Below the pieces are notes generated by a model. That model was given only the letters and a program-made list of their open reading frames with translations. It was not told where the DNA came from and searched no databases. Below, piece by piece: positions 1 through 9,102 of a stretch of 64,000 bases of DNA. The stretch comes from Legionella israelensis (GTDB lineage: Bacteria > Pseudomonadota > Gammaproteobacteria > Legionellales > Legionellaceae): positions 1,426,001-1,490,000 of the forward strand of contig NZ_CP038273.1 of assembly GCF_004571175.1 (NCBI RefSeq), given 5' to 3'. Made by a program: the position numbers and the translations under genes. How positions within the stretch are numbered: position 1 is the stretch's first letter; every line of letters starts with the position of its first letter.

Positions 1-1
1 A

Positions 2-235
2 TTCGAGCGCTACCTGCAAAAAAACCTCGCTTTTAGCCCTTTCACTTCACTGTTTAATCAGGCGGGACTTCCAGCGATGAGTTTTCCGGTACTTTATCAC
101 GAACACTTGCCTGTTTCAGTGCAAATAGCTACGGCCCATGGCAAAGATGCCTTGTTGTTTACTCTTGCCCGTGAAATTCAATCGTTGCTGCCTGATTTCA
201 GCAAAGCGAAATCATGTATAGGCAAATCATCATGA
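2..235 (+). CDS. Amidase family protein, C-terminal fragment
   Basis: Only the last 77 codons lie in the window; the gene enters from the left edge and ends in TGA. The fragment reads SPFTSLFNQAGLPAMSFP and then a run typical of the C-terminus of amidase-signature enzymes (GatA/6-aminohexanoate hydrolase type), where the N-x-x-G-x-P-A-x-S-x-P stretch lines the active site. The catalytic Ser-cisSer-Lys part is outside the window, so the substrate cannot be judged. The stop overlaps the likely start of the next gene by four bases (ATGA), which suggests translational coupling. Confidence 0.75.
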   Translation, partial: FERYLQKNLAFSPFTSLFNQAGLPAMSFPVLYHEHLPVSVQIATAHGKDALLFTLAREIQSLLPDFSKAKSCIGKSS

Positions 236-2376
236 AAAAAAAAGCGATGTTAACTTATTTTACTGAGTATGAGCGCTTTTTTCCCTTTTTAGCCTGGTGG
301 CCTGAGCTGAAACACTGGCCAATATTACGCGCCGATTTAATAGCGGGGATAAGCGTTGCCATGCTCTTGATTCCACAATCCATGGCTTATGCCAGGTTGG
401 CCGGATTACCGGCGTACTATGGTTTATATGCGGCTTTTATCCCACCCATTGTGGCTTCTCTTTTCGGTTCATCACGGATATTATCCACAGGTCCGGTAGC
501 CATAACCTCCCTGATTACTGCAGCGGCCTTACAGCCCATCATCGCAAGCGGGACGTCGAACTATTTGTTATATGTCATTCTCTTAACTTTAATGGCCGGC
601 GTCATCCAATTATTATTGGGTATCTTACGGCTCGGCATTGTACTTAATTTTGTTTCTCATCCCGTATTGCTGGGTTTTACCAACGCAGCAGCGCTCATCA
701 TTGCCACAGCCCAACTGGGCAGCCTGTTAGGCGTTCCTTCTTTATCCTTTTCCCGTCATTATCAAACGGTATGGCAGGTGTTAACGGATTCCTTAAACAA
801 TACCCATTGGCCAACCGTAGCCATTTCTCTGGTGGCTTTTGTAAGCATTGCCATTTGTCGAAAATTCTGGCCGCGATCGCCGCGAATTCTGGTCGCGGTC
901 ATTATAACCACTTTAATATCCTGGTTATCGGGTTATGAAAAATCAAAAGTCATCCATATTGAAAACATCATCAGTGATCCTATACGGGAAATGTTGAGCA
1001 GTTACCAAAGGTATCCACAAGAATTCCGGCAGTTATCGCAAACGGTTGAGGAAACCATGAAAAAACTGCAAACCTCCATTAAGGAAGCCGGAGAAACCGC
1101 TGAGAAAACAGCACAAGCGATGAATAAAGTAAGTGAGGCCAAGTGGGAACTGGAGCGCCGCATGATTAAGCATAACTTAAATGCAATCCATATCCAGCAA
1201 TTAAGGCTACGTAAAGTTACGACCAATGATAATCACTCTGGTTATGTGGTTGCCAATAACATGACTCCAATAGGAAAGATGGCCTCTCAATCGTGGCGCG
1301 TAGCGCAAATCGATGATAAGGGGCAGGTGACCATACAGGCAGGCGGAAAAATTGTGGGTAGTATCCCTAAAGGGCTGCCGGAATTTCAAATGCCTTCTCT
1401 GGAATGGGAAAGGATCACGCAACTTTTTTTAGCGGCACTGGTTATCGCATTAATAGGTTTCATGGAAGCCACAACGATTACACGATATCTTGCCACTGAG
1501 AGTAAAGAAACACTGGATGTCAATCAGGAATTGATTGGTCAGGGATTAGCGAAAATTACAGGAAGCTTTTTTCAGTCCATGCCAGTGTCAGGAGCATTTT
1601 CTCGCACGGCAGTAAATTTTAAAGCCGGTGCAAAAACTGGCTTTTCTTCTATCTTTGCCGGTTTTATTGTCATGCTTGTTTTGTTATGGCTAACACCTTT
1701 ATTTTATTATTTACCGATAGCCACCTTGGCTGTTGTGATTATTATCGCCGCATTAGGGCTTCTTAATTTCAAGGAAATGATTAAGATTTACCGTGTGGAT
1801 ATCAAAGAAGGCGTTGTCACATTAACTACTTTTATCTTAACACTTATTCTTGCACCCAAACTTGAATACGCTATTTTACTCGGCATGCTGATCTCATTAG
1901 GCGTATACCTTAATGAATCAAGGAAACCGCGTTTTAATGAACTTACCCGCAATGAAGCCGGCGATCTTGTAGAAGCTTCTCCTGAGGAAGAAACCTGTTA
2001 TCTCATCAGTTTGATCCGATTTGGCGGATCACTTTATTTTGCCAATGCCTCCTATTTTGAGGATAAAATCCTTAGGCTCATTAAAGAGAAACCAAAATCA
2101 AGATATATCATTGTCGATTGCGTCAGCATTAACAATATCGATGCAAGTGGTGTGGAAACACTGCGCAATCTGTATCAACGCCTCGATGAAGCCGGTATAG
2201 AATTATGGTTTACTCGTCTGCGCCAACCGGTTCTGCGTGCCCTTGAAAACGGGGGATTGGTCGAGTTACTGGGTCAACACCACTTCCATAAAAACAACGA
2301 AGTAGCTTTGAATCTATTAAGCGAATACCTTGGGGCAAAGCATATGAACACATGTCCCCTTGCCCAAAAGACATAG
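232..2376 (+). CDS. SulP family anion transporter with STAS domain and coiled-coil insertion
   Basis: Inner-membrane SLC26/SulP transporter. The N-terminal Pfam-type signature (AGISVAMLLIPQSMAYA) is followed by hydrophobic helices to about residue 235, then further helices from about 395 to 555, and a cytoplasmic STAS domain from about 590 with the characteristic VDCVSINNIDASG segment. Substrate could be sulfate, bicarbonate or another small anion; the sequence does not decide this. Odd feature: between the helix ending near residue 235 and the conserved GxIPxGLP segment there are about 140 extra residues, with a charged helical part (about 255-330) that looks like a coiled coil; ordinary members have only a short linker here. 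The ATG at 232 overlaps the amidase stop; an in-frame ATG at 214 is an alternative start. Confidence 0.9.
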   Translation: MKKKAMLTYFTEYERFFPFLAWWPELKHWPILRADLIAGISVAMLLIPQSMAYARLAGLPAYYGLYAAFIPPIVASLFGSSRILSTGPVAITSLITAAALQPIIASGTSNYLLYVILLTLMAGVIQLLLGILRLGIVLNFVSHPVLLGFTNAAALIIATAQLGSLLGVPSLSFSRHYQTVWQVLTDSLNNTHWPTVAISLVAFVSIAICRKFWPRSPRILVAVIITTLISWLSGYEKSKVIHIENIISDPIREMLSSYQRYPQEFRQLSQTVEETMKKLQTSIKEAGETAEKTAQAMNKVSEAKWELERRMIKHNLNAIHIQQLRLRKVTTNDNHSGYVVANNMTPIGKMASQSWRVAQIDDKGQVTIQAGGKIVGSIPKGLPEFQMPSLEWERITQLFLAALVIALIGFMEATTITRYLATESKETLDVNQELIGQGLAKITGSFFQSMPVSGAFSRTAVNFKAGAKTGFSSIFAGFIVMLVLLWLTPLFYYLPIATLAVVIIIAALGLLNFKEMIKIYRVDIKEGVVTLTTFILTLILAPKLEYAILLGMLISLGVYLNESRKPRFNELTRNEAGDLVEASPEEETCYLISLIRFGGSLYFANASYFEDKILRLIKEKPKSRYIIVDCVSINNIDASGVETLRNLYQRLDEAGIELWFTRLRQPVLRALENGGLVELLGQHHFHKNNEVALNLLSEYLGAKHMNTCPLAQKT

Positions 2377-2393
2377 ATATACCTTACACTGCA

Positions 2394-2545
2394 GGGATAA
2401 ACGCATCTAATAGTGCAATGTAAAATCACTATACCCACATTCCGCGTTTTATGTACAGAATCCAACATAGTGCTTGATATGAGCTCGTATGGATGCTGTG
2501 CATAAAGTATAACAGGTAGGCAAAGAGGGGCTTTTGTGATCGTTT
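2394..2545. repeat. Dispersed intergenic repeat, copy 1 (split form)
   Basis: Two blocks near 2399-2420 (AACGCATCTAATAGTGCAA) and 2512-2542 (CAGGTAGGCAAAGAGGGG followed by CTTTTGTGATC) match, in the same order and strand, a compact copy at about 14033-14095, where the blocks are only about 8 bases apart. Here they are separated by about 90 bases of unrelated sequence. The rest of the 2377-2755 gap holds AT-rich sequence upstream of the cold-shock gene and no ORF I can support. Confidence 0.5.
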
Positions 2546-2592
2546 GCCCCGCCTTGCACTACCCTGATATCGCTATTTTCAAAAAATTAATA

Positions 2593-2598
2593 TATAAT
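2593..2598 (+). promoter_or_regulatory. Possible -10 element for the cold-shock gene
   Basis: A perfect TATAAT lies in an AT-rich stretch about 160 bases upstream of the cold-shock start codon. No good -35 hexamer sits at 17 bp. If used, it would give a leader of about 150 nt, as is usual for cold-shock mRNAs. This rests on motif match only. Confidence 0.3.
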
Positions 2599-2755
2599 AA
2601 GAGGACTTGTTGTATAAAAATTTTCGGTTAAAATCTTGCTCCATAGAAAGCTCCCTCCTATAAACAGTAGTGAACTTATTATGTTAACGGCATTGTATTT
2701 TTATCGATCTTCTTTATCACAAGTGATAGTTTAAAATTTAAAATTGGAAATAAAA

Positions 2756-2971
2756 ATGTCAGCAAAAGAAACTGGCCACGTTAAGTGGTTTAATGATGAT
2801 AAAGGTTATGGCTTTATCAGTCGGGAAAATGGTCAAGATGATGTCTTTGTTCATTTTCGTTCAATCGTCAGCTCCGCAGGCCGAAAAACATTACATGAAG
2901 GCCAGCAGGTTAAATTTATAGTCACCAAGGGGACCAAAGGTCTGCAAGCTGAAGAAGTTGAAGCGATTTAA
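2756..2971 (+). CDS. Cold-shock domain protein (CspA family)
   Basis: A 71-residue single cold-shock domain, the normal family length. Both RNA-binding motifs are visible: RNP1 as KGYGFI (near residue 17) and RNP2 as DVFVHF (near 31). Proteins of this family bind single-stranded RNA/DNA and melt mRNA secondary structure. I prefer the ATG at 2756, preceded by GGAAA, over an upstream in-frame TTG at 2744, because family members start directly before the KWF-containing first strand. The gene is monocistronic and followed by a strong hairpin. Confidence 0.95.
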   Translation: MSAKETGHVKWFNDDKGYGFISRENGQDDVFVHFRSIVSSAGRKTLHEGQQVKFIVTKGTKGLQAEEVEAI

Positions 2972-2993
2972 AACCCTTGTATTTCAATCCCTT

Positions 2994-3018
2994 CTTCCTG
3001 CAGAAGCTCTGCAGGAAG
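2994..3018 (+). terminator. Perfect 10-bp hairpin after the cold-shock gene
   Basis: CTTCCTGCAG, a five-base loop, then CTGCAGGAAG forms a perfect stem 23 bases after the cold-shock stop codon. It lacks a proper U-tract, so it may be a weak terminator or an mRNA 3'-end stabiliser rather than a strong intrinsic terminator. Confidence 0.45.
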
Positions 3019-3166
3019 ATTCTCTACACTTGTCAAAAAAATCTTTAAATATAAACGTTTTTGTATTTAAATATTCATGTTAAGCAGCACAGGACACCAA
3101 GGATCGGCAGTCAATGGTTAAGACCTTATAGACCGGCTGATTTAAATTGAGCTCAGGATGAACCCT

Positions 3167-4147
3167 ATGAATAAACTGATTTCCTTCTTGTTCATTATAT
3201 TCTCTTTTAATTTAAACGCTTCTATTCTTGTCAGCGGTTATTTTGAAGCAAACCAATCCTGCCCGGCTTTTCTCTCCAAAAATAAAAAAACCAATCCAAA
3301 TGATTTACATGTTGAGAAACAACAACGCTACACCCTACGGGAAATCAATCGACTTTCCCCTGACTGGTTACGTATAGAAATTCCTGTTCAATCCTCATCC
3401 TTCCGTTGGGTCCATGCCGAATGTGGTCAATTTCAATATCAGATACAGGAAAATGGCGATTGTGAAATGAAGCCTGGATTGGCAGATTCCTATGTTTTGG
3501 CGCTCAGCTGGCAGCCGGCTTTTTGCCAAACCTACGGTTATGAAGCTGGAAAACCGGAATGCCTGAATCTATCAGAAACATCCTACGCCTCGCATCATAT
3601 GACGCTGCATGGATTATGGCCCAATCAAAAAGCCTGTGGGCAGAGCTATAGTTATTGCGGCGTTGCGCCACAAAAAAATCATTGTTCCTATGCTCCGGTT
3701 GAATTAGGTCCTGTCGTGGCCACCCATTTAAAAGAACTGATGCCCAGTTATGCCTTTGGCAGCTGTCTCGAACGCCATGAATGGAATAAACATGGCAGTT
3801 GTCAGGTTCTTTCAAGTGATGATTATTTTTCCCTGGCCATGCGCCTGGCTCGTGAAGCGGATAATTCCACAATGGGTGAATATCTTCGCGAGAATAGAGG
3901 GCTGAGCATCAAGCAACAACAGTTAAGACAAAAAATACAGGAAGCCTTCGGGCAAAATGCAGATCAAAAAATTTATCTGGGATGCAAAAACGGTATGCTC
4001 GTTGATATTTTTATCCAATTACCTGTTCTTATACCTGAGCAGCAACCTCTATCCGTGCTGATAGCCGACGCTCCAAAAACGGATCGTTATAGCGGCTGTC
4101 CGGATCATATCTGGATTTCTGATTTTAAAAACGGTGATCGGAGTTGA
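3167..4147 (+). CDS. srnA: Secreted ribonuclease T2 family protein (SrnA-like)
   Basis: A 326-residue exported RNase. An N-terminal signal peptide (MNKLISFLFIIFSF, cleavage likely after LNA) is followed by an extra domain of about 90 residues with Cys pairs, then the RNase T2 fold with both catalytic boxes: CAS1 as LHGLWPN (His about 148) and CAS2 as HEWNKHGSC (Glu 205, Lys 208, His 209). Many cysteines suggest disulfides, as in eukaryotic RNase T2. In L. pneumophila the T2 RNase SrnA is a type II secretion substrate; the name here is by family resemblance. The ATG at 3167, with AGGA eight bases upstream, is preferred to the one at 3158. Confidence 0.85.
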   Translation: MNKLISFLFIIFSFNLNASILVSGYFEANQSCPAFLSKNKKTNPNDLHVEKQQRYTLREINRLSPDWLRIEIPVQSSSFRWVHAECGQFQYQIQENGDCEMKPGLADSYVLALSWQPAFCQTYGYEAGKPECLNLSETSYASHHMTLHGLWPNQKACGQSYSYCGVAPQKNHCSYAPVELGPVVATHLKELMPSYAFGSCLERHEWNKHGSCQVLSSDDYFSLAMRLAREADNSTMGEYLRENRGLSIKQQQLRQKIQEAFGQNADQKIYLGCKNGMLVDIFIQLPVLIPEQQPLSVLIADAPKTDRYSGCPDHIWISDFKNGDRS

Positions 4148-4362
4148 GGTTTAATTTTTGACAGGTTCATGTGCACACACAAAATATTTAAAAATAACCA
4201 ATGTGCTGCGACATTTTTTAAAAAGAGCGCCTGTCAAAGCGAGTGAAAACAATTTCGACTTTATGAGTTTTTTCCGCTTACGAATCGCTGCGGCGTCCAT
4301 CACCAGTATATTTATCAAAATCCAATGTTATCCAAGACTTTGATAAATAGGATTGGCCTTTT

Positions 4363-4393
4363 ATGGACCTCGTGGTCAAGCCACGGGGATTCG
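4363..4393 (+). repeat. 31-bp hairpin repeat, copy A
   Basis: ATGGACCTCGTGGTCAAGCC and the following CGGGGATTCG form an imperfect hairpin around TCAAG. The same 31-bp design, with compensatory changes in the stem and on the opposite strand, occurs at 25708-25738, so this is a dispersed palindromic element. The remaining gap from 4148 to 4475 holds only a short implausible ORF and AT-rich DNA. Confidence 0.55.
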
Positions 4394-4475
4394 TAAATTT
4401 TTCACAAAGCCTGACTCTTGCGAATTCAGGCAAACTACTCTAATGTAGAATGATTAAAAACATTGGAATACAGTG

Positions 4476-5459
4476 ATGTTGACTCGGACTATTTCACTCA
4501 TATCTATTTTTATTCTGCTCTGCAGCTGCGCCCATAGACCAGCTATCTTTTCCCCTCGTATCAAAAAAGCAGTCAGCAAGAGCGTCCTTACCAGTAAACC
4601 TGTACGTGCGAAACAGGTAAAAAAAGTCAGTGGCTTTAACAGTGTAGATGTGGAAGGTGTTATTGATGTCAGCCTGCATAGCGGGTATTCCAAGCCCCAA
4701 GTGATACTTTATGGAGATCCGCGAGATTTAAAACAGGTACAAGTTTTTGTAACAAACCAAAGACTTTACGTCAAAGTAGGTAAAGGTTATCCGGATTGTG
4801 GACGCATTACCGCCGTTATTCATGGGCATCGACTTTATGCTTTTAAATATAAAGGCGTTGGCGTGGTAAAAGGCACAAAGCTCAATTCATCTTCTCTCGC
4901 TCTGGACATTGACAATGATGGCAGCACGATTTTAAAAGGGCATCTTGCTTTAACCTCGTTGAATATCAGCGGCAAAGGCTCTACCCAAATCCACGGTATC
5001 AGCAACCGTGGTTTACGCATCAACATGAAAGGAAAGCCGCGTGTTCAACTGACCGGCCAAACGAGTCTGACCAGTCTGAATCTGACAGGATCTGGCTGGC
5101 TTAGCCTATATTGGGTGAACAGTCCTTTTCTCAGAGTCTGTGCTTACGGCAGCGCTAAAGCACAATTAGCTGGAATTGTGGATGAGCTTCATGTTGAACT
5201 CTGGGACTCAGCCAAATTTAAAGGACGCTATTTGCGAGCAAACCGTACATTTGTAAAAACCCATCAACGTTCCATTGCAGAAATCAGTACGCTGAAAAAG
5301 CAACACAGCTTAGCCAGCGACGCCAGTGACATTTATTATTATAACATCCCTACCATGCAGACCAATTTCATGGCATTCAATGGAGCGGTGCTGGATATGC
5401 GTGAATGGCCGCAACATGACCTGGAAGAATATGATCGTTATAACAAACACATTCCGTAA
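4476..5459 (+). CDS. GIN-domain (DUF2807-like) lipoprotein
   Basis: A 327-residue predicted lipoprotein. Residues 1-18 form a lipoprotein signal (hydrophobic ISLISIFILL then lipobox LCSC, Cys 18). From about residue 50 the sequence FNSVDVEGVIDVSLHSG opens a repetitive beta-rich domain like the head_GIN/DUF2807 putative adhesin fold, continuing as short strands to about residue 260 with recurring GxG and S/T-L-N-I/L patterns of a beta-helix. Such proteins sit on the periplasmic side of a membrane; their role is generally unknown. The C-terminal 50 residues (MxEWPQHDLEEYDRYN) are not part of the repeat. An ATG at 4476 is used; the adjacent GTG is in frame. Confidence 0.7.
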   Translation: MLTRTISLISIFILLCSCAHRPAIFSPRIKKAVSKSVLTSKPVRAKQVKKVSGFNSVDVEGVIDVSLHSGYSKPQVILYGDPRDLKQVQVFVTNQRLYVKVGKGYPDCGRITAVIHGHRLYAFKYKGVGVVKGTKLNSSSLALDIDNDGSTILKGHLALTSLNISGKGSTQIHGISNRGLRINMKGKPRVQLTGQTSLTSLNLTGSGWLSLYWVNSPFLRVCAYGSAKAQLAGIVDELHVELWDSAKFKGRYLRANRTFVKTHQRSIAEISTLKKQHSLASDASDIYYYNIPTMQTNFMAFNGAVLDMREWPQHDLEEYDRYNKHIP

Positions 5460-5518
5460 GCTCTCTTTCATACAGCATGAAAAATGGCTGATAGAAAATG
5501 CTTATTTGTTGACTTATG

Positions 5519-6331
5519 TTATTTAATCATCGGCAACAATGGCTGTTGGGCTTGATCATTCATGTATTGAATGATCTCTTCAAAGTCGTTATCCATAGGC
5601 AGCACATGAGCTGAGTTTTTCAGCCAATGAATATTTGCATTGGGTAAGGATGAAAAGAATGCACTGACTTTATGGTTATCCACCACGATATCATGACAAC
5701 CCAAAAAAAGTTCAATTGGATACTCAGGAGGCTGCCAACGGAACTCGTCAATCAAAACAAATAGTTCCTTAATCGATTCAAGAGGTAAACGACGATAGGC
5801 TATTTCAGTATGTTCTTCATGCAATAAATTGCCTGCTGCATTTCTTACCTGGCAAAAACCTAACCAACGAAAAGCACGGGCCAGTTTTAGAATCGCTTTT
5901 ACATGCAAGTGCAGTGCAAGTGCCGGGGCAAATAAATACAAACGATGGAATGGAAAGCGCTCACTGAGATAGCAAGCTATTAAGCCACCAAGAGAAAAAC
6001 CGAGCAAGTCCACCTGCTTATAATCCTGCAATAATGAAGCACATATCTTTTCGGCGCTCATCAGCCAATCCATGGCCTTTACCCGCGAAAAAGCATCTAT
6101 AGTATCCATATGCCCCGGCAAAACAGGAGCAATAATGGCATCATAGTTTAATAAGTGAGGGAGCATATAGCGAAAAACGGCCGGTGAAGAGGAAAAACCA
6201 TGCAGCATTAGCAGGGCATGATTTTTTTCTTTACCTATGTAATGAACAGGCTTTAAAAAACGTAAATCACTGTCTTTTAAAGCAGCAACTTGCTTGCCGC
6301 GGCGCATGTGGCGAAAATCATCTCTCTTCAT
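5519..6331 (-). CDS. Alpha/beta hydrolase (esterase/lysophospholipase-like)
   Basis: A 270-residue cytoplasmic alpha/beta hydrolase. The oxyanion-hole HGFSSS (residues 44-49), the nucleophile elbow GFSLGG (Ser 113), an Asp in GCHDIVVD (214 or 218) and a His in SAHVLP (His 242) make a complete catalytic triad. The overall layout resembles carboxylesterase/monoacylglycerol-lipase proteins of the Est30 type. No signal peptide is visible. It is convergent with the GIN lipoprotein and stands alone. The substrate is unknown. Confidence 0.8.
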   Translation of the reverse strand: MKRDDFRHMRRGKQVAALKDSDLRFLKPVHYIGKEKNHALLMLHGFSSSPAVFRYMLPHLLNYDAIIAPVLPGHMDTIDAFSRVKAMDWLMSAEKICASLLQDYKQVDLLGFSLGGLIACYLSERFPFHRLYLFAPALALHLHVKAILKLARAFRWLGFCQVRNAAGNLLHEEHTEIAYRRLPLESIKELFVLIDEFRWQPPEYPIELFLGCHDIVVDNHKVSAFFSSLPNANIHWLKNSAHVLPMDNDFEEIIQYMNDQAQQPLLPMIK

Positions 6332-6573
6332 TCCTGAAACCCTTCAGCCAATTGCAAATTATATGTAAATAAACATAAAGAAAAAATGTTTACACGTTTC
6401 CTTTTGTTAAAATAAGAATACATGGATAATGGATTTCATGACAGATGTAGAGAGCATTTTATTTAAACTTTAAGTGCTAATACAATTTTATCAAAAAGTT
6501 TAAATAAAAATCTTTATGTACTATTATAGTATTAATAATCACTTAATTAATCCATATTTAAGAGTAAATACAA

Positions 6574-8025
6574 ATGACTGAAGAGAAAAAAGATACAGCA
6601 CCCGAGACACCTGCGCCTGAAGAGAAAAATGAATCCGCACCTGCGCCTGAAGAGAATAAAGCCGCACCTGAACCTGAAGAAAGCGCACCTAAACCTGAAA
6701 AAAAGACACCCAAGGGGATGACTTTTTCAGAAGCCGCGAAGCTTAAAGGCGATAAACTACTGCAGCAATTCGGCTATGATCCCGACATTAAAGATAATGA
6801 GGCACGCCAAGAATCGGCCAAAAATGCTTATAAAAAAGCAGCGTTATTTTTTCATCCGGATAAAAATAAAGATAATCCTGAGGCCAGTAGAGAAGGATTC
6901 GACAATGCGAGAGCCGCCAATGACTCCATACAGGAAAAGAAATCAAATAAATGGGTGCCTCAACCGAAAAATGAAAAAATGCCCTTTGAGGAATTCGTTA
7001 AACTTGATGGCGAGGATATTTTAAAACAGTTTGGTTTTGACCCAAACGAAAAAGATCCACGACGACGTCAGCTACAGGCAAAAGCAGCCTATGAGGGTGC
7101 CTCTGCCTATTTTAATGACAAAAAGAATGAGGACACTGCAGAAGCGGCTCAAAATGGATTGCAAAATGCCCAAAAAGCCATGCAAAATATAAACACGTCC
7201 CAAAATCAGTCTCCGCAACCTCAAAAAACTGAAGCGAAAAAAGCAACAACGGAAGAAGATCCGGAGTATGATGAGGACGAAGAATACGATGAGGATGAGG
7301 AGTATGACGAAGATGAAGAGTATGACGAAGATGAAGAGTATGATGAGGATGAGGAACTGGAAGAAGATGAAGACCTAGAAGAAGAAAAGAAAACTGATAA
7401 AGAAGAAATGCAGCTTGCCACAGCAAATGAAGAAAAGCCAGAAGGTAAAGAAGAAACCAAGGCGAAAGCTAAACCCAAGTCCAAAAAATCAGATAAAGAT
7501 GAGAAGAAGAACGATGAGGAGGAAAAAAAACCCGAATCCTACATGGATAAGCTGGTTGACGATAAACTCGACACCATTGCAAAAAATATTATGGAAATGG
7601 CAGTAGAATTATATCAGTTCGCAAAGGAATTAAATAATGATTTAGGTAACTTGGCGAAGGGCATTGGTAATGCTTTAAAATCAGCTATGCAAAACAAGGA
7701 CACAAAGTCTGAAGAACAAAAACCAGAAGAACAACAACCTGAAAAAACTCAGCAAGAAGAGCCAGATACCGACCTTGCACTTACTGGGGATGAAGATAAA
7801 GATCCTGGAGATGATTTCGAGGAAGACGTGGACTTAATCGAAGGAGCTGACAAAAATGAGAGTCCTGCCCTAGAGGCATCCTCTGTCGACTCTCAGACTG
7901 CTCCAGAGGTAGATAATAACCAGCTCGCCTTGTTAGAGGATACAACTACTCAGAAAGATTCGTCGCAAGAACCATCACCAGCAATAGAAGAAACAGCAGA
8001 AGAAGGGGCATCCCTGGGGATTTGA
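6574..8025 (+). CDS. Acidic protein with two J-domain-like repeats; candidate Dot/Icm effector
   Basis: A 483-residue, extremely charged protein. Order: a Pro/Glu-rich N-terminus (1-47); a J-domain-like module (about 50-118) with an intact HPD motif (HPDKNKD, His 94); a second copy (about 136-205) where the equivalent position reads FNDKKN and HPD is lost; an acidic tract with five YDEDEE repeats (232-261); a Lys/Glu-rich linker; a helical segment (about 325-370); and an acidic tail ending AEEGASLGI. J domains stimulate Hsp70 ATPases. The Glu-rich C-terminus with small residues at the end fits Dot/Icm secretion signals, but this is inference. It stands alone, with a very AT-rich upstream region. 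Confidence 0.7.
   Translation: MTEEKKDTAPETPAPEEKNESAPAPEENKAAPEPEESAPKPEKKTPKGMTFSEAAKLKGDKLLQQFGYDPDIKDNEARQESAKNAYKKAALFFHPDKNKDNPEASREGFDNARAANDSIQEKKSNKWVPQPKNEKMPFEEFVKLDGEDILKQFGFDPNEKDPRRRQLQAKAAYEGASAYFNDKKNEDTAEAAQNGLQNAQKAMQNINTSQNQSPQPQKTEAKKATTEEDPEYDEDEEYDEDEEYDEDEEYDEDEEYDEDEELEEDEDLEEEKKTDKEEMQLATANEEKPEGKEETKAKAKPKSKKSDKDEKKNDEEEKKPESYMDKLVDDKLDTIAKNIMEMAVELYQFAKELNNDLGNLAKGIGNALKSAMQNKDTKSEEQKPEEQQPEKTQQEEPDTDLALTGDEDKDPGDDFEEDVDLIEGADKNESPALEASSVDSQTAPEVDNNQLALLEDTTTQKDSSQEPSPAIEETAEEGASLGI
7267..7356 (+). repeat. In-gene 18-bp tandem repeat (five units)
   Basis: Five consecutive 18-bp units encode YDEDEE each. The units differ only at synonymous third positions (GAT/GAC, GAG/GAA), so the repeat is old enough to have drifted or is kept at protein level. 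Length variation here would change the acidic tract without shifting the frame. Confidence 0.85.
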
Positions 8026-8079
8026 GGTACCCCAGAATGCCTGAAACTTCCTATTTCCCGAGCAGGGCTGAGCAACTTA

Positions 8080-9090
8080 CTAACCCAAAAGCTTATGTGG
8101 TAAACTTTCAGTTCGACCAGCAGGAGTAACCACGACATAATTTAATTTTCGTTGCAATTCCGAGATGGTGTCGGCACCTGCATAGGTAAGTCCCGAACGA
8201 AGACCGCCAATGATATCGGCTATGATCTGATCTTGAACATCGCGATAAGGAACTTCTGTCGCCACACCTTCCGCCGTTTTCCACTCATGCATTTGGCCGA
8301 GAAATTCTTCCTGGGCCTCTCTTGAAGCCATGCCCCGGTAAAATTTGACTTTGGAGCCATCTTCTTTCTCGACGATTTTCCCTGGAGTCGGCCCTGTTCC
8401 GGCCAGCATCCCCCCTATCATGACAAAATCAGCGCCGAAGGCAAGGGCTTTCACGATGTCTCCTGAAGTGCGAATACCGCCGTCAGCAACGATGGAACGA
8501 TCACTGCGTGCACAATCTTGAATGCAGGTCAGCATGGGAATGCCAAAGCCGGTTTTGATACGTGTACTGCAGACAGAACCGCCGCCAATACCGGCTTTAA
8601 TGATATCCGCCCCGCATGAGGCCAGATAATCAGCACCGGCATAAGTAGCCACGTTGCCCGCCATAATGCAGCGATCAGCAAGCAACTTGCGCAGGCTTTT
8701 CAATGTTTTACCGACGTATTTGGCATGCGCATGGGCCACATCCACACAAAAATACTCTGCACCGGCATCGCGTAAGGCTTCCGCCCGCTGTAGTTCCTGC
8801 TCAGAACATCCTACGGAAACAAAAACCTTCCCCTCACAATTTTTAAATTCTTTTACATTGCCTTCAATGCTTAAAAAACGATGTAAAACACCGATGCCAC
8901 CTTTGGCATGCATAAAATTGGCCATTTTGCTTTCAGTGATGGTATCCATATTAGAACTCATCACCGGTAGCTTAAGTGACAGCTTGCTGCATCTGTCAGT
9001 CATTCCGATATCAACAACGCGTCTTGATTCATGATGATTGTAAGAAGGAACCAGTAGTACATCATCAAAAGTGATGGCTTCATTATGCAT
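8080..9090 (-). CDS. guaC: GMP reductase (IMPDH/GMPR family)
   Basis: A 336-residue TIM-barrel enzyme without the CBS insertion of IMP dehydrogenase, which favours GMP reductase (NADPH-dependent conversion of GMP to IMP in purine salvage). The family signature around the catalytic cysteine, [15 protein letters not shown] (Cys 174), and the phosphate-binding [11 protein letters not shown] and GADFVMIGG segments are present, as is [10 protein letters not shown]. The gene lies 12 bases downstream of the PhoH-like gene on the same strand, so bcp-phoH-guaC may be co-transcribed. Substrate assignment between GMP and IMP rests on the missing CBS domain. Confidence 0.82.
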   Translation of the reverse strand: MHNEAITFDDVLLVPSYNHHESRRVVDIGMTDRCSKLSLKLPVMSSNMDTITESKMANFMHAKGGIGVLHRFLSIEGNVKEFKNCEGKVFVSVGCSEQELQRAEALRDAGAEYFCVDVAHAHAKYVGKTLKSLRKLLADRCIMAGNVATYAGADYLASCGADIIKAGIGGGSVCSTRIKTGFGIPMLTCIQDCARSDRSIVADGGIRTSGDIVKALAFGADFVMIGGMLAGTGPTPGKIVEKEDGSKVKFYRGMASREAQEEFLGQMHEWKTAEGVATEVPYRDVQDQIIADIIGGLRSGLTYAGADTISELQRKLNYVVVTPAGRTESLPHKLLG

Positions 9091-9102
9091 GTGTTTTTAC
9101 CT

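Noticed and set aside
3504-3872. A 122-codon minus-strand ORF in the RNase T2 gene
   Set aside because: Antisense to the catalytic region of the RNase; no independent support.
4158-4343. A 61-codon plus-strand ORF after the RNase gene
   Set aside because: No ribosome-binding site, no plausible protein character and it lies in AT-rich intergenic DNA.
5326-5526. A 66-codon plus-strand ORF at the end of the GIN lipoprotein
   Set aside because: Alternative frame of the lipoprotein gene running into the next gene's 3' end.
6540-6573. Possible PmrA-type regulatory half-sites (CTTAAT and TTTAAG) before the J-domain-like gene
   Set aside because: The region is so AT-rich that TTAA-type matches are expected by chance, and the spacing could not be confirmed against a consensus.
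7112-7484. Two minus-strand ORFs rich in Ser or His/Leu across the acidic repeat region
   Set aside because: They are low-complexity mirror frames of the YDEDEE repeats in the plus-strand gene, without ribosome sites.
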